From the NCBI GenBank assembly GCA_902533775.1, contig CACANA010000006.1, positions 1 through 48,743 on the forward strand: a DNA stretch of 48,743 bases, read 5' to 3'. The notes under the pieces were generated by a model. It searched no databases. It was not told the DNA's origin and saw only the letters and a program-made list of their open reading frames with translations. The position numbers and the translations under genes are program-made. The DNA is from an uncultured Pelagibacteraceae bacterium (GTDB lineage: Bacteria > Pseudomonadota > Alphaproteobacteria > Pelagibacterales > Pelagibacteraceae). Position 1 is the stretch's first letter, and each line of letters begins with the position of its first letter. Positions 18,535-27,287 of this stretch are shown here, in pieces.

Positions 18535-18773
18535 CGATAAACGAATTTCGTAATAACCATTACGGACGTGGGGGCAGTACCCACCACCTCCACCATTTTC
18601 AACTTATGGGGGTGAATTAGGATCGACGGATGACTAAAAGTTATTCTTTCGTTCGGTATTGTTCCGCCGTGAAGGGCTAATTTATAAATGCTAACGAAAG
18701 TTACGCACTTGCAGCTTAATTAATTTATTAGTTAAGTTACGGGGTCCGGGGCACCTGGCAACAGAACGCCCCT
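18535..18773 (+). ncRNA. ssrA: tmRNA, circularly permuted two-piece form (alphaproteobacterial type)
   Basis: The tRNA-like 3' half comes first. It has a T arm with stem GTGGG/CCCAC (18568-18572 with 18580-18584), 3' acceptor strand CACCTCC (18585-18591), discriminator A and encoded CCA ending at 18595. After a 12-nt spacer the 5' half starts with GGGGGTG (18608-18614), which pairs with all seven acceptor bases and includes the G3-U70 wobble used by alanyl-tRNA synthetase. AGGATCGACGG follows, as in known tmRNAs. The tag reading frame starts at GCT 18690 and ends at TAA 18717-18719, encoding ANESYALAA. The coding piece ends near the GGGGC/GCCCC stem (18748-18752 with 18768-18772). GTTATT (18640-18645) can pair with AATAAC (18552-18557) to join the pieces. 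Outer ends are approximate. It rescues stalled ribosomes. Confidence 0.92.
18690..18719 (+). other. tmRNA proteolysis-tag reading frame
   Basis: GCT AAC GAA AGT TAC GCA CTT GCA GCT TAA encodes ANESYALAA. With the alanine carried by the tRNA-like domain, the predicted tag is AANESYALAA, one residue shorter than the E. coli tag and sharing the C-terminal ALAA degron read by ClpXP and FtsH. The frame sits at the expected place inside the coding piece. Confidence 0.88.
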
Positions 18774-18790
18774 TGATAAATATTTGTTTT

Positions 18791-18876
18791 TGGTGCGGTC
18801 AGAGAGACTCGAACTCTCATGGGCTAGGCCCACACGGCCCTCAACCGTGCCTGTCTACCAGTTTCAGCATGACCGC
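18791..18876 (-). tRNA. tRNA-Leu (anticodon GAG)
   Basis: Read on the minus strand, the acceptor strands GCGGTCA and TGACCGC pair fully and CCA is encoded. The anticodon arm CACGG/CCGTG encloses the loop TTGAGGG, giving anticodon GAG. A long variable arm (TGGGC/GCCCA) makes it a class II tRNA, as required for leucine. The T loop is TTCGAGT. It converges with the tmRNA gene, with about 17 nt between their 3' ends. Confidence 0.97.
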
Positions 18877-18934
18877 ATGTTATGCGGCAGATTAAATGAA
18901 TGACAATTCTAATTCAAGTTGATAAGTTTTTTTT

Positions 18935-19924
18935 ATGGAATTTAATAGTGAAATAAAAAAAGCAACAGACTCAATTTATAACAAAGTATCAAAAAAAATT
19001 CCGGAGATAGAATGGGCCACTCATGCACCATATATTTATAAAATCAATAAATTAAAAAAAGAGAAGAACGCAGTAATACTTGCTCATAATTATCAAACAC
19101 CAGAAATTTATCACGGCATTTCAGATTTTTCTGCAGATTCTTTAGCATTAGCAATAGAGGCTGCCAAAACACAAGCAGATATAATTGTAATGTGTGGTGT
19201 TCATTTTATGGCTGAAACTGCAAAACTAATGAGTCCTGAAAAAAAAGTTTTACTACCAGATATGAAGGCAGGATGCTCATTATCTTCATCTATAACAGGT
19301 GATGATGTTAGAAATCTAAAAAAACAATATCCTGGTATTCCAGTGGTCTCGTATGTAAATACATCTGCTGATGTTAAAGCTGAAACTGATGTTTGCTGCA
19401 CATCTGCAAATGCAGTAAAAATTGTAGAATCATTAGGAGTAAAAAAAGTTATATTTTTACCTGATGATTTTTTAGCAAAATATGTAGCATCACAAACTGA
19501 TATTGAAATTATTTCTTGGAAGGGAACTTGTGAAGTGCATGAACAGTTCAATGATCAAGAAATTAATGATATTAGAAAAGCTAATCCAGGTATAAAAATA
19601 ATAGCCCATCCAGAATGTCCACCTGATGTGATACAAGCGTCTGATTTTGCAGGTTCTACAAGTGGAATGATTAAATATGTAAGAGATAATCAACCAGAAA
19701 AAGTCATGATGGTTACAGAATGCTCAATGAGTGATAATGTGCAAATTGATAATCCAAATGTTGAATTTATTAGACCATGTAATCTTTGTCCTCATATGAA
19801 AAAAATAACTTTGCCTAAAATTTTAGACTGTTTAGAAAATGAAACTAATGAATTAATAATGGACAATGAGACAATCGAAAAAGCAAGAAAATCTGTAGAG
19901 AGAATGGCAGAAATAGGCAGATAA
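18935..19924 (+). CDS. nadA: Quinolinate synthase A
   Basis: A 329-residue [4Fe-4S] enzyme that condenses iminoaspartate with dihydroxyacetone phosphate to quinolinate. Family motifs include AHNYQTPEIY near residue 49, GDSL-like DFSADSLALA, MCGVHFMAETAK with the first cluster cysteine, and KGTCEVHEQF. The C-terminal region has HPECPPDV, ECSMSDN and CNLCPHMKK. The three cluster cysteines are likely those of MCGVHFM, ECPPDV and the C-terminal CNLC region. A 5-nt gap couples it to nadC. No nadB (aspartate oxidase) lies nearby, so the iminoaspartate source is encoded elsewhere or differs. Confidence 0.96.
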   Translation: MEFNSEIKKATDSIYNKVSKKIPEIEWATHAPYIYKINKLKKEKNAVILAHNYQTPEIYHGISDFSADSLALAIEAAKTQADIIVMCGVHFMAETAKLMSPEKKVLLPDMKAGCSLSSSITGDDVRNLKKQYPGIPVVSYVNTSADVKAETDVCCTSANAVKIVESLGVKKVIFLPDDFLAKYVASQTDIEIISWKGTCEVHEQFNDQEINDIRKANPGIKIIAHPECPPDVIQASDFAGSTSGMIKYVRDNQPEKVMMVTECSMSDNVQIDNPNVEFIRPCNLCPHMKKITLPKILDCLENETNELIMDNETIEKARKSVERMAEIGR

Positions 19925-19929
19925 AATCT

Positions 19930-20766
19930 GTGTCTAAAATTCAATTAAGTAAAAACTTTATAAAATCATCATGTAAATTGGCTTTGAATGAGGACTTATA
20001 TCCATCAGGCGATATTACTTCAGAACTAATTGATAAAAATATTAAAAAAAAAGTTAAAATGATATGTAACCAAAATGGAATTTTAGGCGGGATAGATTTT
20101 GCTAAAGAGACCTTTAAATTAGTAGATAAAAAAATAAATTTTGAAAATAAAAAAAAAGATGGATCTCGAATTAAAAAAGGGGAAGTAATTGCGACTATTG
20201 ATGGTAACCTAAAAAATATTTTGATCGGCGAGAGAGTAGCATTAAACTTTATTTCCCATATTTCTGGAATAGCAACGAAAACTAATATGTTTGTAAAAAA
20301 AGTTAGAAAAAAAACCAAAATATGCTGCACAAGAAAAACCATCCCAAGTCTTAGAGTGATCCAAAAATATGCTGTAAAATTAGGTGGTGGAACAAACCAC
20401 AGATTTAACTTAAGTGATGAATACTTAATAAAAGATAACCATATAAGTTCAGAAAAAAATTTTGAAAATTTAATTCAAAGAGCCATCAAAAAGAAAGGAA
20501 GAAAAAAAATTACAGTTGAGGTTGATAATTTATCTCAGTTAAAGAGAATATTGGGTCTGAAATTTGATAGGATTCTATTAGATAATATGAGCTCAAAAAA
20601 TTTAAAAAAAGCAGTCAAAATATCTAGGAAATTTTATGAAACTGAAGCATCAGGAGGAATTAACTTAAAGAATGTTAAAAATGTTTCCTCCACTGGAGTA
20701 GATAGGATTTCTATAGGTTCCTTAACTCACTCAATTAATGCATTAGACTTTAAATTAGAAATCTAA
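19930..20766 (+). CDS. nadC: Nicotinate-nucleotide pyrophosphorylase (quinolinate phosphoribosyltransferase)
   Basis: A 278-residue type II phosphoribosyltransferase converting quinolinate and PRPP to nicotinate mononucleotide. Recognisable parts are ALNEDLYPSGDITSELI at the N-terminus, ERVALNFISHISGIAT, CTRKTIPSLRVIQKYAV, GGTNHRFNLSDEYLIKDNH, VEVDNLSQ and DRILLDNMS. ASGGINLKNV precedes the C-terminal VDRISIGSLTHS. The start codon is GTG at 19930, 5 nt after the nadA stop. The next genes converge (ppdK), with a 9-nt gap rich in T and A and no evident hairpin. Confidence 0.96.
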   Translation: MSKIQLSKNFIKSSCKLALNEDLYPSGDITSELIDKNIKKKVKMICNQNGILGGIDFAKETFKLVDKKINFENKKKDGSRIKKGEVIATIDGNLKNILIGERVALNFISHISGIATKTNMFVKKVRKKTKICCTRKTIPSLRVIQKYAVKLGGGTNHRFNLSDEYLIKDNHISSEKNFENLIQRAIKKKGRKKITVEVDNLSQLKRILGLKFDRILLDNMSSKNLKKAVKISRKFYETEASGGINLKNVKNVSSTGVDRISIGSLTHSINALDFKLEI

Positions 20767-20775
20767 AATTTAATT

Positions 20776-23433
20776 TTATTTTTTTAATTGAGCTTGAGCG
20801 GCAGCCAGTCTAGCAATAGGTACTCTATAAGGTGAACAGGATACATAATCTAAACCAGCACGTGCACAAAAGTCGATACTCTTCGGATCACCCCCATGTT
20901 CGCCACATATACCGAGTTTTATTTTTTTGTTAATTTTTCTACCTTTTTTTGTTGCTATTTCTATCAAATCTCCAACTCCGTCGTCTATAGAAACAAATGG
21001 GTCAATATCAAAAATTTTATTATCAATATAATCATTTAAAAACTTACCACTATCATCTCTGCTAATTCCAAAAGTTGTTTGTGTTAAGTCATTTGTTCCA
21101 AAACTAAAGAATTCTGCATGTCTAGATATATCATCTGCTTTAATTGCTGCTCGTGGGAGCTCAATCATCGTACCCACTAAAAAATTTAGTTTTGTTTTTG
21201 TTTTGTTTTCAACTTCTTTTGCAACTCTAATTACTAAATCTTTCATAATTTTTATTTCTGCTTCAGTAGATACCAAAGGTATCATGATCTCTGGAATAAT
21301 AGATTTTATCTTGAGTTTTTTACATTCAACTAGAGCATGAAAAATCGCTGTGCACTGCATCTCATATATTTCTGGGAATGATATACCTAATCTACAACCT
21401 CTATGACCAAGCATTGGATTTTGTTCATGAAGTTCTGTTATTCTACCCTCTAATTCAGAACTTTTAATATTTAAAGCATTTGCTACATCGCTAATTTCTT
21501 TTTGATTTTTCGGTAAAAATTCATGAAGTGGTGGATCTAATAATCTAACTGTAACAGGTAAACCATTCATAATTTTAAAGATATCAATAAAATCCTTTTT
21601 TTGAAAAGGAAGTAATTTCTTTAAAGCACTAGCCCTATCTTCTTTAGATTTTGATAAAATCATTTCTCTTACAGATAAAATTCTCTCTTCATCAAAAAAC
21701 ATATGTTCTGTTCTACAAAGACCTATCCCTTCAGCTCCAAATTCTCTAGCAGTTTTACTATCAAGAGGTGTTTCAGAATTAGTTCTAATTTTTAATTTTC
21801 TAAATTTGTCAGCCCAGCCCATAAGTCTAGAAAAATCTCCAGAAATTTCGGGTTTAACAGTTTTAACTTCTCCTTTTATAATTCTACCAGTTGATCCATC
21901 AATTGTAATTAAATCACCTTCTTTAATTTCATTATTTTTTGTTTTAAAAATTTTATTTTTGTAATCTATTTCTATTTCGCTTGAGCCAGATACACATGGT
22001 CTACCCATTCCTCTTGCAACTACTGCGGCGTGACTGGTCATTCCTCCCCTTGCAGTAAGAATTCCTTTGGCTGCATGCATTCCATTGATATCTTCAGGTG
22101 ATGTTTCTACTCTTACTAAGATTGTATTTTGCATCATTCCATTTAATCTTTCAGCTTCATCAGAAGTAAAAACTACTTTTCCACTAGCTGCTCCTGGCGA
22201 AGCCGGAAGTCCTTTGGCTATTACTTCTAAATACGCTGTTTCATCTAAAGTTGGATGAAGCAAGGTATCTAATGAATTTGGTTGCACTCTAAGCACTGCC
22301 TCTTTTTTTGTGATGAGTTTTTCTCTTTCCATATCTACAGCAATTTTGACTGATGATTTTGCAGTTCTTTTTCCTGATCTGGTTTGTAATATCCACAACT
22401 TATTATTTTCAACTGTGAACTCTACATCTTGCATATCTTTGTAGTGTTTCTCTAGTTTTATAAGAATTTTTTTTAGATTTTCGTAAACTCTAGGCATAGA
22501 CTCTTCCATTGAAAGAAGTGTCTCTTTTGCATCCTTTCTTGCTTTCTTGGTTATATGTTGGGGCGTCCTTGTTCCTGCAACGACATCTTCTCCTTGAGCA
22601 TTTATTAAATATTCTCCGTAGATTTCGTTCATTCCATTGGATGGATTACGTGTAAATACAACACCTGTCGCACAATCATCACCCATATTACCAAAAACCA
22701 TGGACTGAACATTTACCGCGGTTCCCCACTCTGATGGGATATGATTTAATTTTCTATAAACCTTTGCTCTATTACTCTCCCATGACAAAAAGACTGCACT
22801 AATTGCACCAAGTAATTGTTCATTAATATTTTGAGGAAAGTCTTTTTTGGTTTTTTCTTTTACAATATTTTTAAAGTCTTTAATCAATCCATCCCAGTCA
22901 TCTTCATCCAAATCAGTATCTAACAAAACACCTTTTGTAAGTTTATAATTTTCAATCAGTTCTTCAAAATTATAACTTTCAACACCCATAACAACATTTG
23001 CATACATTTGTATAAATCTTCTATAGCTGTCTTTTGCAAATCTCATATTTGATGTTTTGTCTGCTAAAGCAGTCACAGTTTTGTCATTTAGTCCAAGATT
23101 TAAAATAGTATCCATCATTCCTGGCATGGAAACTCTTGCGCCAGATCTTACAGATAACAATAAAGGATTTTTCAAATCTCCAAATTTTTTACCAGAATCT
23201 TTTTCAATATTTTTTAATTCTTTATTTATTTCATTTATTATTTTAGGTTTTAATTTCTTTTTATTTTTATAAAATAAATCACAAACTTCTGTAGAAATCG
23301 TAAATCCAGGTGGGACCGGCAAACCCATCTTTCCCATTTCTGATAAATTTGCACCTTTGCCTCCTAAAATATTTTTTGGGTTTTTTATTTTTTTTGTGTC
23401 TTTAAATTTAAAATTAAATACTAATTTTGGCAT
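20776..23433 (-). CDS. ppdK: Pyruvate, phosphate dikinase
   Basis: An 885-residue three-domain enzyme interconverting pyruvate + ATP + Pi with PEP + AMP + PPi. The N-terminal nucleotide-binding domain has GGKGANLSEMGKMGLPVPPG and LSVRSGARVSMPGMMDT. The central swivelling domain has the phospho-His motif GGMTSHAAVVARGMGRPCVSG. The C-terminal PEP-binding barrel has GLCRTEHMFF, GHRGCRLGI, FSFGTNDLTQTTFG and the catalytic-cysteine loop GICGEHGGDP. Full length for the family. It starts immediately after the glyS stop (TAAATG, no gap), an unusual functional pairing. It probably contributes to gluconeogenic or PPi-linked carbon flux. Confidence 0.97.
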   Translation of the reverse strand: MPKLVFNFKFKDTKKIKNPKNILGGKGANLSEMGKMGLPVPPGFTISTEVCDLFYKNKKKLKPKIINEINKELKNIEKDSGKKFGDLKNPLLLSVRSGARVSMPGMMDTILNLGLNDKTVTALADKTSNMRFAKDSYRRFIQMYANVVMGVESYNFEELIENYKLTKGVLLDTDLDEDDWDGLIKDFKNIVKEKTKKDFPQNINEQLLGAISAVFLSWESNRAKVYRKLNHIPSEWGTAVNVQSMVFGNMGDDCATGVVFTRNPSNGMNEIYGEYLINAQGEDVVAGTRTPQHITKKARKDAKETLLSMEESMPRVYENLKKILIKLEKHYKDMQDVEFTVENNKLWILQTRSGKRTAKSSVKIAVDMEREKLITKKEAVLRVQPNSLDTLLHPTLDETAYLEVIAKGLPASPGAASGKVVFTSDEAERLNGMMQNTILVRVETSPEDINGMHAAKGILTARGGMTSHAAVVARGMGRPCVSGSSEIEIDYKNKIFKTKNNEIKEGDLITIDGSTGRIIKGEVKTVKPEISGDFSRLMGWADKFRKLKIRTNSETPLDSKTAREFGAEGIGLCRTEHMFFDEERILSVREMILSKSKEDRASALKKLLPFQKKDFIDIFKIMNGLPVTVRLLDPPLHEFLPKNQKEISDVANALNIKSSELEGRITELHEQNPMLGHRGCRLGISFPEIYEMQCTAIFHALVECKKLKIKSIIPEIMIPLVSTEAEIKIMKDLVIRVAKEVENKTKTKLNFLVGTMIELPRAAIKADDISRHAEFFSFGTNDLTQTTFGISRDDSGKFLNDYIDNKIFDIDPFVSIDDGVGDLIEIATKKGRKINKKIKLGICGEHGGDPKSIDFCARAGLDYVSCSPYRVPIARLAAAQAQLKK

Positions 23434-25497
23434 TTATGATTCTATTTTAGAAAAGTTAAAATAATTATCGAAGCTTTTACACAACATTTTTAAAAGTTCT
23501 AGTCTGTTTTTTTTAATTATTTCTTCTTGATCATTAACTATTACATTGTCAAAAAACTCATTAACCTCTATTTTGGCACTTGAGAGTGTTTTAAGACTTT
23601 CGTCATAATCCTCATCTCTACCTATGCTTGAAAAATACTTTCTTATAGAATGTATTTTTTTATAAAGATTTTTTTCATAATCATTTTTAAAGAGACCAGG
23701 ATCGGCAGAACCTACAATTTCTATTTTTGATTTACTCTCGCTATTTAAAATATTTGCGGATCTTTTATAAATTGCAATAACATCAAGACCAAAATCTTTT
23801 TTAATATTTTTATTCAAATTTAAAGATTTATTAAAAATTTTTAGTAAATCATCTATTCCATATGAATTAGTGGAGCACTCAATAATATCCGACCTAATAT
23901 TTTTTTCTTTCAAATAATTTTTTAATCTATCTAAAATAAAATCTCCCAATTCATCATTTATCAATTTTGAGTCAAAAGAGTAATTTTGATCTTTGTATAA
24001 ATTTATTGAATAATTTATTAGATCTCTTAATTTTATTTTTTTTTGATTTTCAATTATTAACCTTAATAAACCAATTGCCATTCTTCTTAAGGCATAAGGA
24101 TCTTTTGAGCTAGTTGGTTTGAGATTAATTCCAAAAAATCCAACTAAAGAGTCTATTTTGTCACTTAACGATAATGCAATGCTGTATGGTTTTTTTGGAA
24201 CTTTGCTGTCAATGCCACTTGGTAAGTAATGCTCTGAAACAGCTAAACTTATTTCTTCGTCAAAACCTTGCTCTCTTGCAAAGTATCCCCCCATCACGCC
24301 TTGCAATTCGGGAAACTCTCCAACTAAATCTGACATCAAATCTACTTTGCAAATTGAGGAGGCAATTTCTATCTTTTCTTTACTGATTAAAAGTTCATCT
24401 GATATTATTCCACTTAGTTTTCTTACTCTTTGTATTTTATCAAAATAACTTCCTAATCCTTTAAAATAATTAATTTGCTTCAATCTAGATACCTGTTTAA
24501 CTAAATTTTGAGACTTATTTCTGTTCCAAAAAAATTCTGCATCTGCCAACCTTGCATTTACAACATTTTGATTTCCTAATTTAACTAATCCTTTTTTGTC
24601 CTTGCAATCTGCCACAACTATAAAATTATTTGTTATTTTGTTTTTACTATCAAATGTAGGAAAATATTTTTGGTGATGTTGCATTGTTATAATAAGTATT
24701 TCTTGTGGAATTTCTAAAAATTTCTTATTAAACTCACATACTAAAATTTTTGGTTTTTCAACAATATTTATTATTTCGTCTATAAGTTTTTCATTCACGT
24801 TTATATGAATTTTTTTTTGATTAGTTGCTTTATTTATTTCTTTAATTATAAATTCTTTCCTTTTATTATGATCAATTGTTACTCCTTTTTGTTTAAAAAA
24901 TTTTATATAAGATTTAAAATTAACAAAACTTTTTACTTCATCTTCTAGATCTTTATCTGTAAAAGTTTTATTTGAACTCTGTAAATGGTTTAATTTAAAT
25001 TCAATTATTTTTTTATCAAATAAAGCTAATATTGATTTTAACGGTCTCCCCCAATATAAATCATGATTCCCCCATTTCATTGATTTTTTCCATGAAATTT
25101 TTAAAAGCAAACCTGCAATATTTTCTTTTAATAAATCGTATGTTTTTATTTTTTGTGATGGTTTGTTGTAAAAGTAGAATATGCCTTTTTCAGTGCTTTT
25201 TTTGAAAACTTTTTCTTTACTTATTTTATTGGATTTTAAAAATCCTTCTAAAGCCTTTTCTGGAGCATTTATATTAGGACCTCTAATTTCCTCTGCTTTT
25301 TTTATTAAATCTTTAGGTATCTTATTTATATAAACAATGAGCCTATTTGGAGTTGAATAAGTATTAATTTTACCTTTAACTATAATTTCATTATCGTCAA
25401 AAAATTTTTTAAGAATTTGTGTTAAATCATTTCTAGCATTGATTTGTAATCTGGAAGGTATTTCTTCACTAAATAATTCAAGGAAAAATTCAGACAT
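23434..25497 (-). CDS. glyS: Glycine-tRNA ligase beta subunit
   Basis: A 687-residue beta chain of the bacterial alpha2beta2 glycyl-tRNA synthetase. Family segments are FLLELFSEEIPSRLQ-type at the N-terminus (here EFFLELFSEEIPSR), SWKKSMKWGNHDLYWGRPLKSI, MQHHQKYFPTFD, NARLADAEFFWNRNKS, DLVGEFPELQGVMGGYFA and KPYSIALSLSDKIDSLVGFFGI. The C-terminal part includes the anticodon-binding domain. The beta chain binds tRNA, while the alpha chain activates glycine. The gene is lysine- and asparagine-rich, as is the whole window. It is one base downstream of glyQ and directly abuts ppdK. Confidence 0.97.
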   Translation of the reverse strand: MSEFFLELFSEEIPSRLQINARNDLTQILKKFFDDNEIIVKGKINTYSTPNRLIVYINKIPKDLIKKAEEIRGPNINAPEKALEGFLKSNKISKEKVFKKSTEKGIFYFYNKPSQKIKTYDLLKENIAGLLLKISWKKSMKWGNHDLYWGRPLKSILALFDKKIIEFKLNHLQSSNKTFTDKDLEDEVKSFVNFKSYIKFFKQKGVTIDHNKRKEFIIKEINKATNQKKIHINVNEKLIDEIINIVEKPKILVCEFNKKFLEIPQEILIITMQHHQKYFPTFDSKNKITNNFIVVADCKDKKGLVKLGNQNVVNARLADAEFFWNRNKSQNLVKQVSRLKQINYFKGLGSYFDKIQRVRKLSGIISDELLISKEKIEIASSICKVDLMSDLVGEFPELQGVMGGYFAREQGFDEEISLAVSEHYLPSGIDSKVPKKPYSIALSLSDKIDSLVGFFGINLKPTSSKDPYALRRMAIGLLRLIIENQKKIKLRDLINYSINLYKDQNYSFDSKLINDELGDFILDRLKNYLKEKNIRSDIIECSTNSYGIDDLLKIFNKSLNLNKNIKKDFGLDVIAIYKRSANILNSESKSKIEIVGSADPGLFKNDYEKNLYKKIHSIRKYFSSIGRDEDYDESLKTLSSAKIEVNEFFDNVIVNDQEEIIKKNRLELLKMLCKSFDNYFNFSKIES

Positions 25498-25498
25498 T

Positions 25499-26383
25499 TT
25501 AATTTTGTGTTTCTACCCAAATTTTTCCAATTTCTTTTGTTAGATCTCTTATCCTTGCAATATATTCTGCTCTTTGAGCAACACTTATAACTCCTCTAGC
25601 ATCTAAAATATTGAACACATGACTTGATTTTAAACATTGATCATATGCAGGAAGAGAAATTTTCTTTTCAATTAATGATTTTGCTTCTTCTTCGAGCATA
25701 TCAAAAATCTTAAATAGTTTATCTGTGTTTGCATACTCAAAATTATAGGCTGAAAATTCTTTTTCAGCTTGATGAAAAACATCTTTATATAAAACTCCTT
25801 CATCATTCCAAATTAAATCAAAAACATTTTTTTTACCTTGAATAAACATACATAATCTCTCTAAACCGTAAGTAATTTCAACAGATATTGGATTGCATTC
25901 CATCCCTGCCATTTGTTGAAAATAAGTGAATTGAGTAACTTCCATGCCATCACACCATACTTCCCATCCAAGACCAGCAGCACCTAGGGTTGGACTTTCC
26001 CAATCATCCTCTACAAATCTGATATCGTGCTCTTCGTATTTAATACCTACTGATGAAAGGCTATTAAGATACATTTTTTTAATATCTTTTGGTGAAGGTT
26101 TTATTAAAACTTGAAATTGATAGTAGTGTTGCAAACGATTAGGATTTTCTCCATACCTTCCATCTGTTGGTCTTCTTGACGGTTGAACGTAAGCTGTTTT
26201 CCATGGTTTAGGACCTAATGATCTCAGAGTTGTTGCTGGGTGAAATGTTCCTGCCCCAACTTCTAAATCATAAGGTTGTAAAATAATGCAACCTTTTTTT
26301 GACCAGTACTTTTGAAGATTTAATATTGTATCCTGAAAAGAAATAAATGATTTTGGATTTTTTGTTTTTTTTTTAGAAACCAT
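25499..26383 (-). CDS. glyQ: Glycine-tRNA ligase alpha subunit
   Basis: A 294-residue catalytic chain that forms glycyl-adenylate. Strongly conserved blocks are visible: [71 protein letters not shown] and [17 protein letters not shown]. The C-terminus has [29 protein letters not shown]. The first 13 residues are a lysine-rich extension containing a run of ten A bases in the coding strand. The start overlaps the peptidase gene by 11 nt, so both are likely translated from one mRNA. Confidence 0.97.
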   Translation of the reverse strand: MVSKKKTKNPKSFISFQDTILNLQKYWSKKGCIILQPYDLEVGAGTFHPATTLRSLGPKPWKTAYVQPSRRPTDGRYGENPNRLQHYYQFQVLIKPSPKDIKKMYLNSLSSVGIKYEEHDIRFVEDDWESPTLGAAGLGWEVWCDGMEVTQFTYFQQMAGMECNPISVEITYGLERLCMFIQGKKNVFDLIWNDEGVLYKDVFHQAEKEFSAYNFEYANTDKLFKIFDMLEEEAKSLIEKKISLPAYDQCLKSSHVFNILDARGVISVAQRAEYIARIRDLTKEIGKIWVETQN

Positions 26384-27179
26384 ATTTTTGCCAAATAGAT
26401 CTTTCCTCTAAAACACTTATCAATTTATCTGCATGATCTTCTGAAGACGAAAGTTTTTTGGCAAGCCATCCTTTAGACTTTTCAAATTTTTTAATTTCAA
26501 CATCTTCACCAAATTTTTCTCTCAATATCTGTTCTGCATTCCCTATTCCATCTATCAAACCAAGTTTTAAGGATGTTTTGCCAGACCAAAATTCTCCAGA
26601 AAAAAGTTCAACATCAGTTTTGTTTAATTTTGTTGTTCTACTTTCTTCTACAACATTAATAAATTCTTGGTGGAGTTCTAGTTGAATATTTTTTAATCTT
26701 TGAATGTCCTCTTCTTTCTCGTCTAAAAAAGGATCTAGAGTACTTTTATTTTTTCCAGCTGTATAAACCCTTCTTTGAACCCCAATTTTTTGAATTAAAT
26801 CTTTAAAACCAAAAGAAGAATAAATCACTCCTATTGATCCGATTATAGAACTTGCATTAGCATAAATTTCATCACCTGCGCATGCAATTAGATAACCTCC
26901 AGATGCAGCAACATCTTCCGCAAAAACTATTACTTTTTTTTTGTTTTTCTTAGATTGTTCTCTAATAAATTTATAAATTAAATGTGATTGAACGGGTGAA
27001 CCACCTGGTGAATTAATTGAAATTGCAACAGCCTCTGCTTTTTTTACTGAAAAAGCTTTTTTTATCATTTCTTCTTGAGAGGAATATTCTATTCCTTGTT
27101 TGAACTTTCCAACATTTCCAATGACGCCCGAAAGTCTTAAATGACTAACAATTTTTTTTTTTTTAAAAAATGAAAACAT
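26373..27179 (-). CDS. sppA: S49 family peptidase (signal peptide peptidase SppA/SohB-like)
   Basis: A 268-residue member of the ClpP-fold S49 family. Motifs include [45 protein letters not shown] (with the catalytic serine in ASGGY) and [17 protein letters not shown] catalytic lysine typical of the family is expected in the KNKS region or upstream and was not assigned. The short length is that of single-domain SppA. It probably cleaves leftover signal peptides at the membrane, though the N-terminus is only weakly hydrophobic. A 13-base A run spans codons 6-10, a potential slippage site. First gene of the run to ppdK. Confidence 0.85.
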   Translation of the reverse strand: MFSFFKKKKIVSHLRLSGVIGNVGKFKQGIEYSSQEEMIKKAFSVKKAEAVAISINSPGGSPVQSHLIYKFIREQSKKNKKKVIVFAEDVAASGGYLIACAGDEIYANASSIIGSIGVIYSSFGFKDLIQKIGVQRRVYTAGKNKSTLDPFLDEKEEDIQRLKNIQLELHQEFINVVEESRTTKLNKTDVELFSGEFWSGKTSLKLGLIDGIGNAEQILREKFGEDVEIKKFEKSKGWLAKKLSSSEDHADKLISVLEERSIWQKYGF

Positions 27180-27217
27180 ACAAATGATTATAAAAATTTT
27201 ACTTAATTATAAAGCTA

Positions 27218-27245
27218 CTTATAGTTGAAGAAATAGGTGCGTCAA
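27218..27245 (-). promoter_or_regulatory. Candidate sigma-70 promoter for the sppA-glyQ-glyS-ppdK run
   Basis: On the minus strand TTGACG (27245-27240) and TATAAG (27223-27218) are separated by 16 bp. The -10 element lies 38 nt before the sppA ATG, giving a leader of roughly 30 nt. Confidence 0.5.
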
Positions 27246-27287
27246 TTGATAAGTATATTAATAAACTTAATGTAATATTTTGAATTT

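Noticed and set aside
19201..19693. Two antisense open frames opposite nadA
   Set aside because: Both lie inside conserved nadA motifs and encode no recognisable protein.
19941..20342. Antisense open frame of 133 codons opposite nadC
   Set aside because: Hydrophobic shadow of lysine-rich codons (AAA read as TTT); no start context and no family resemblance.
27180..27287. Glycine riboswitch or T-box before the glyQ-glyS run
   Set aside because: The 108-nt divergent gap is AT-rich with no GC-containing aptamer helices or conserved motif; a simple promoter explains it.
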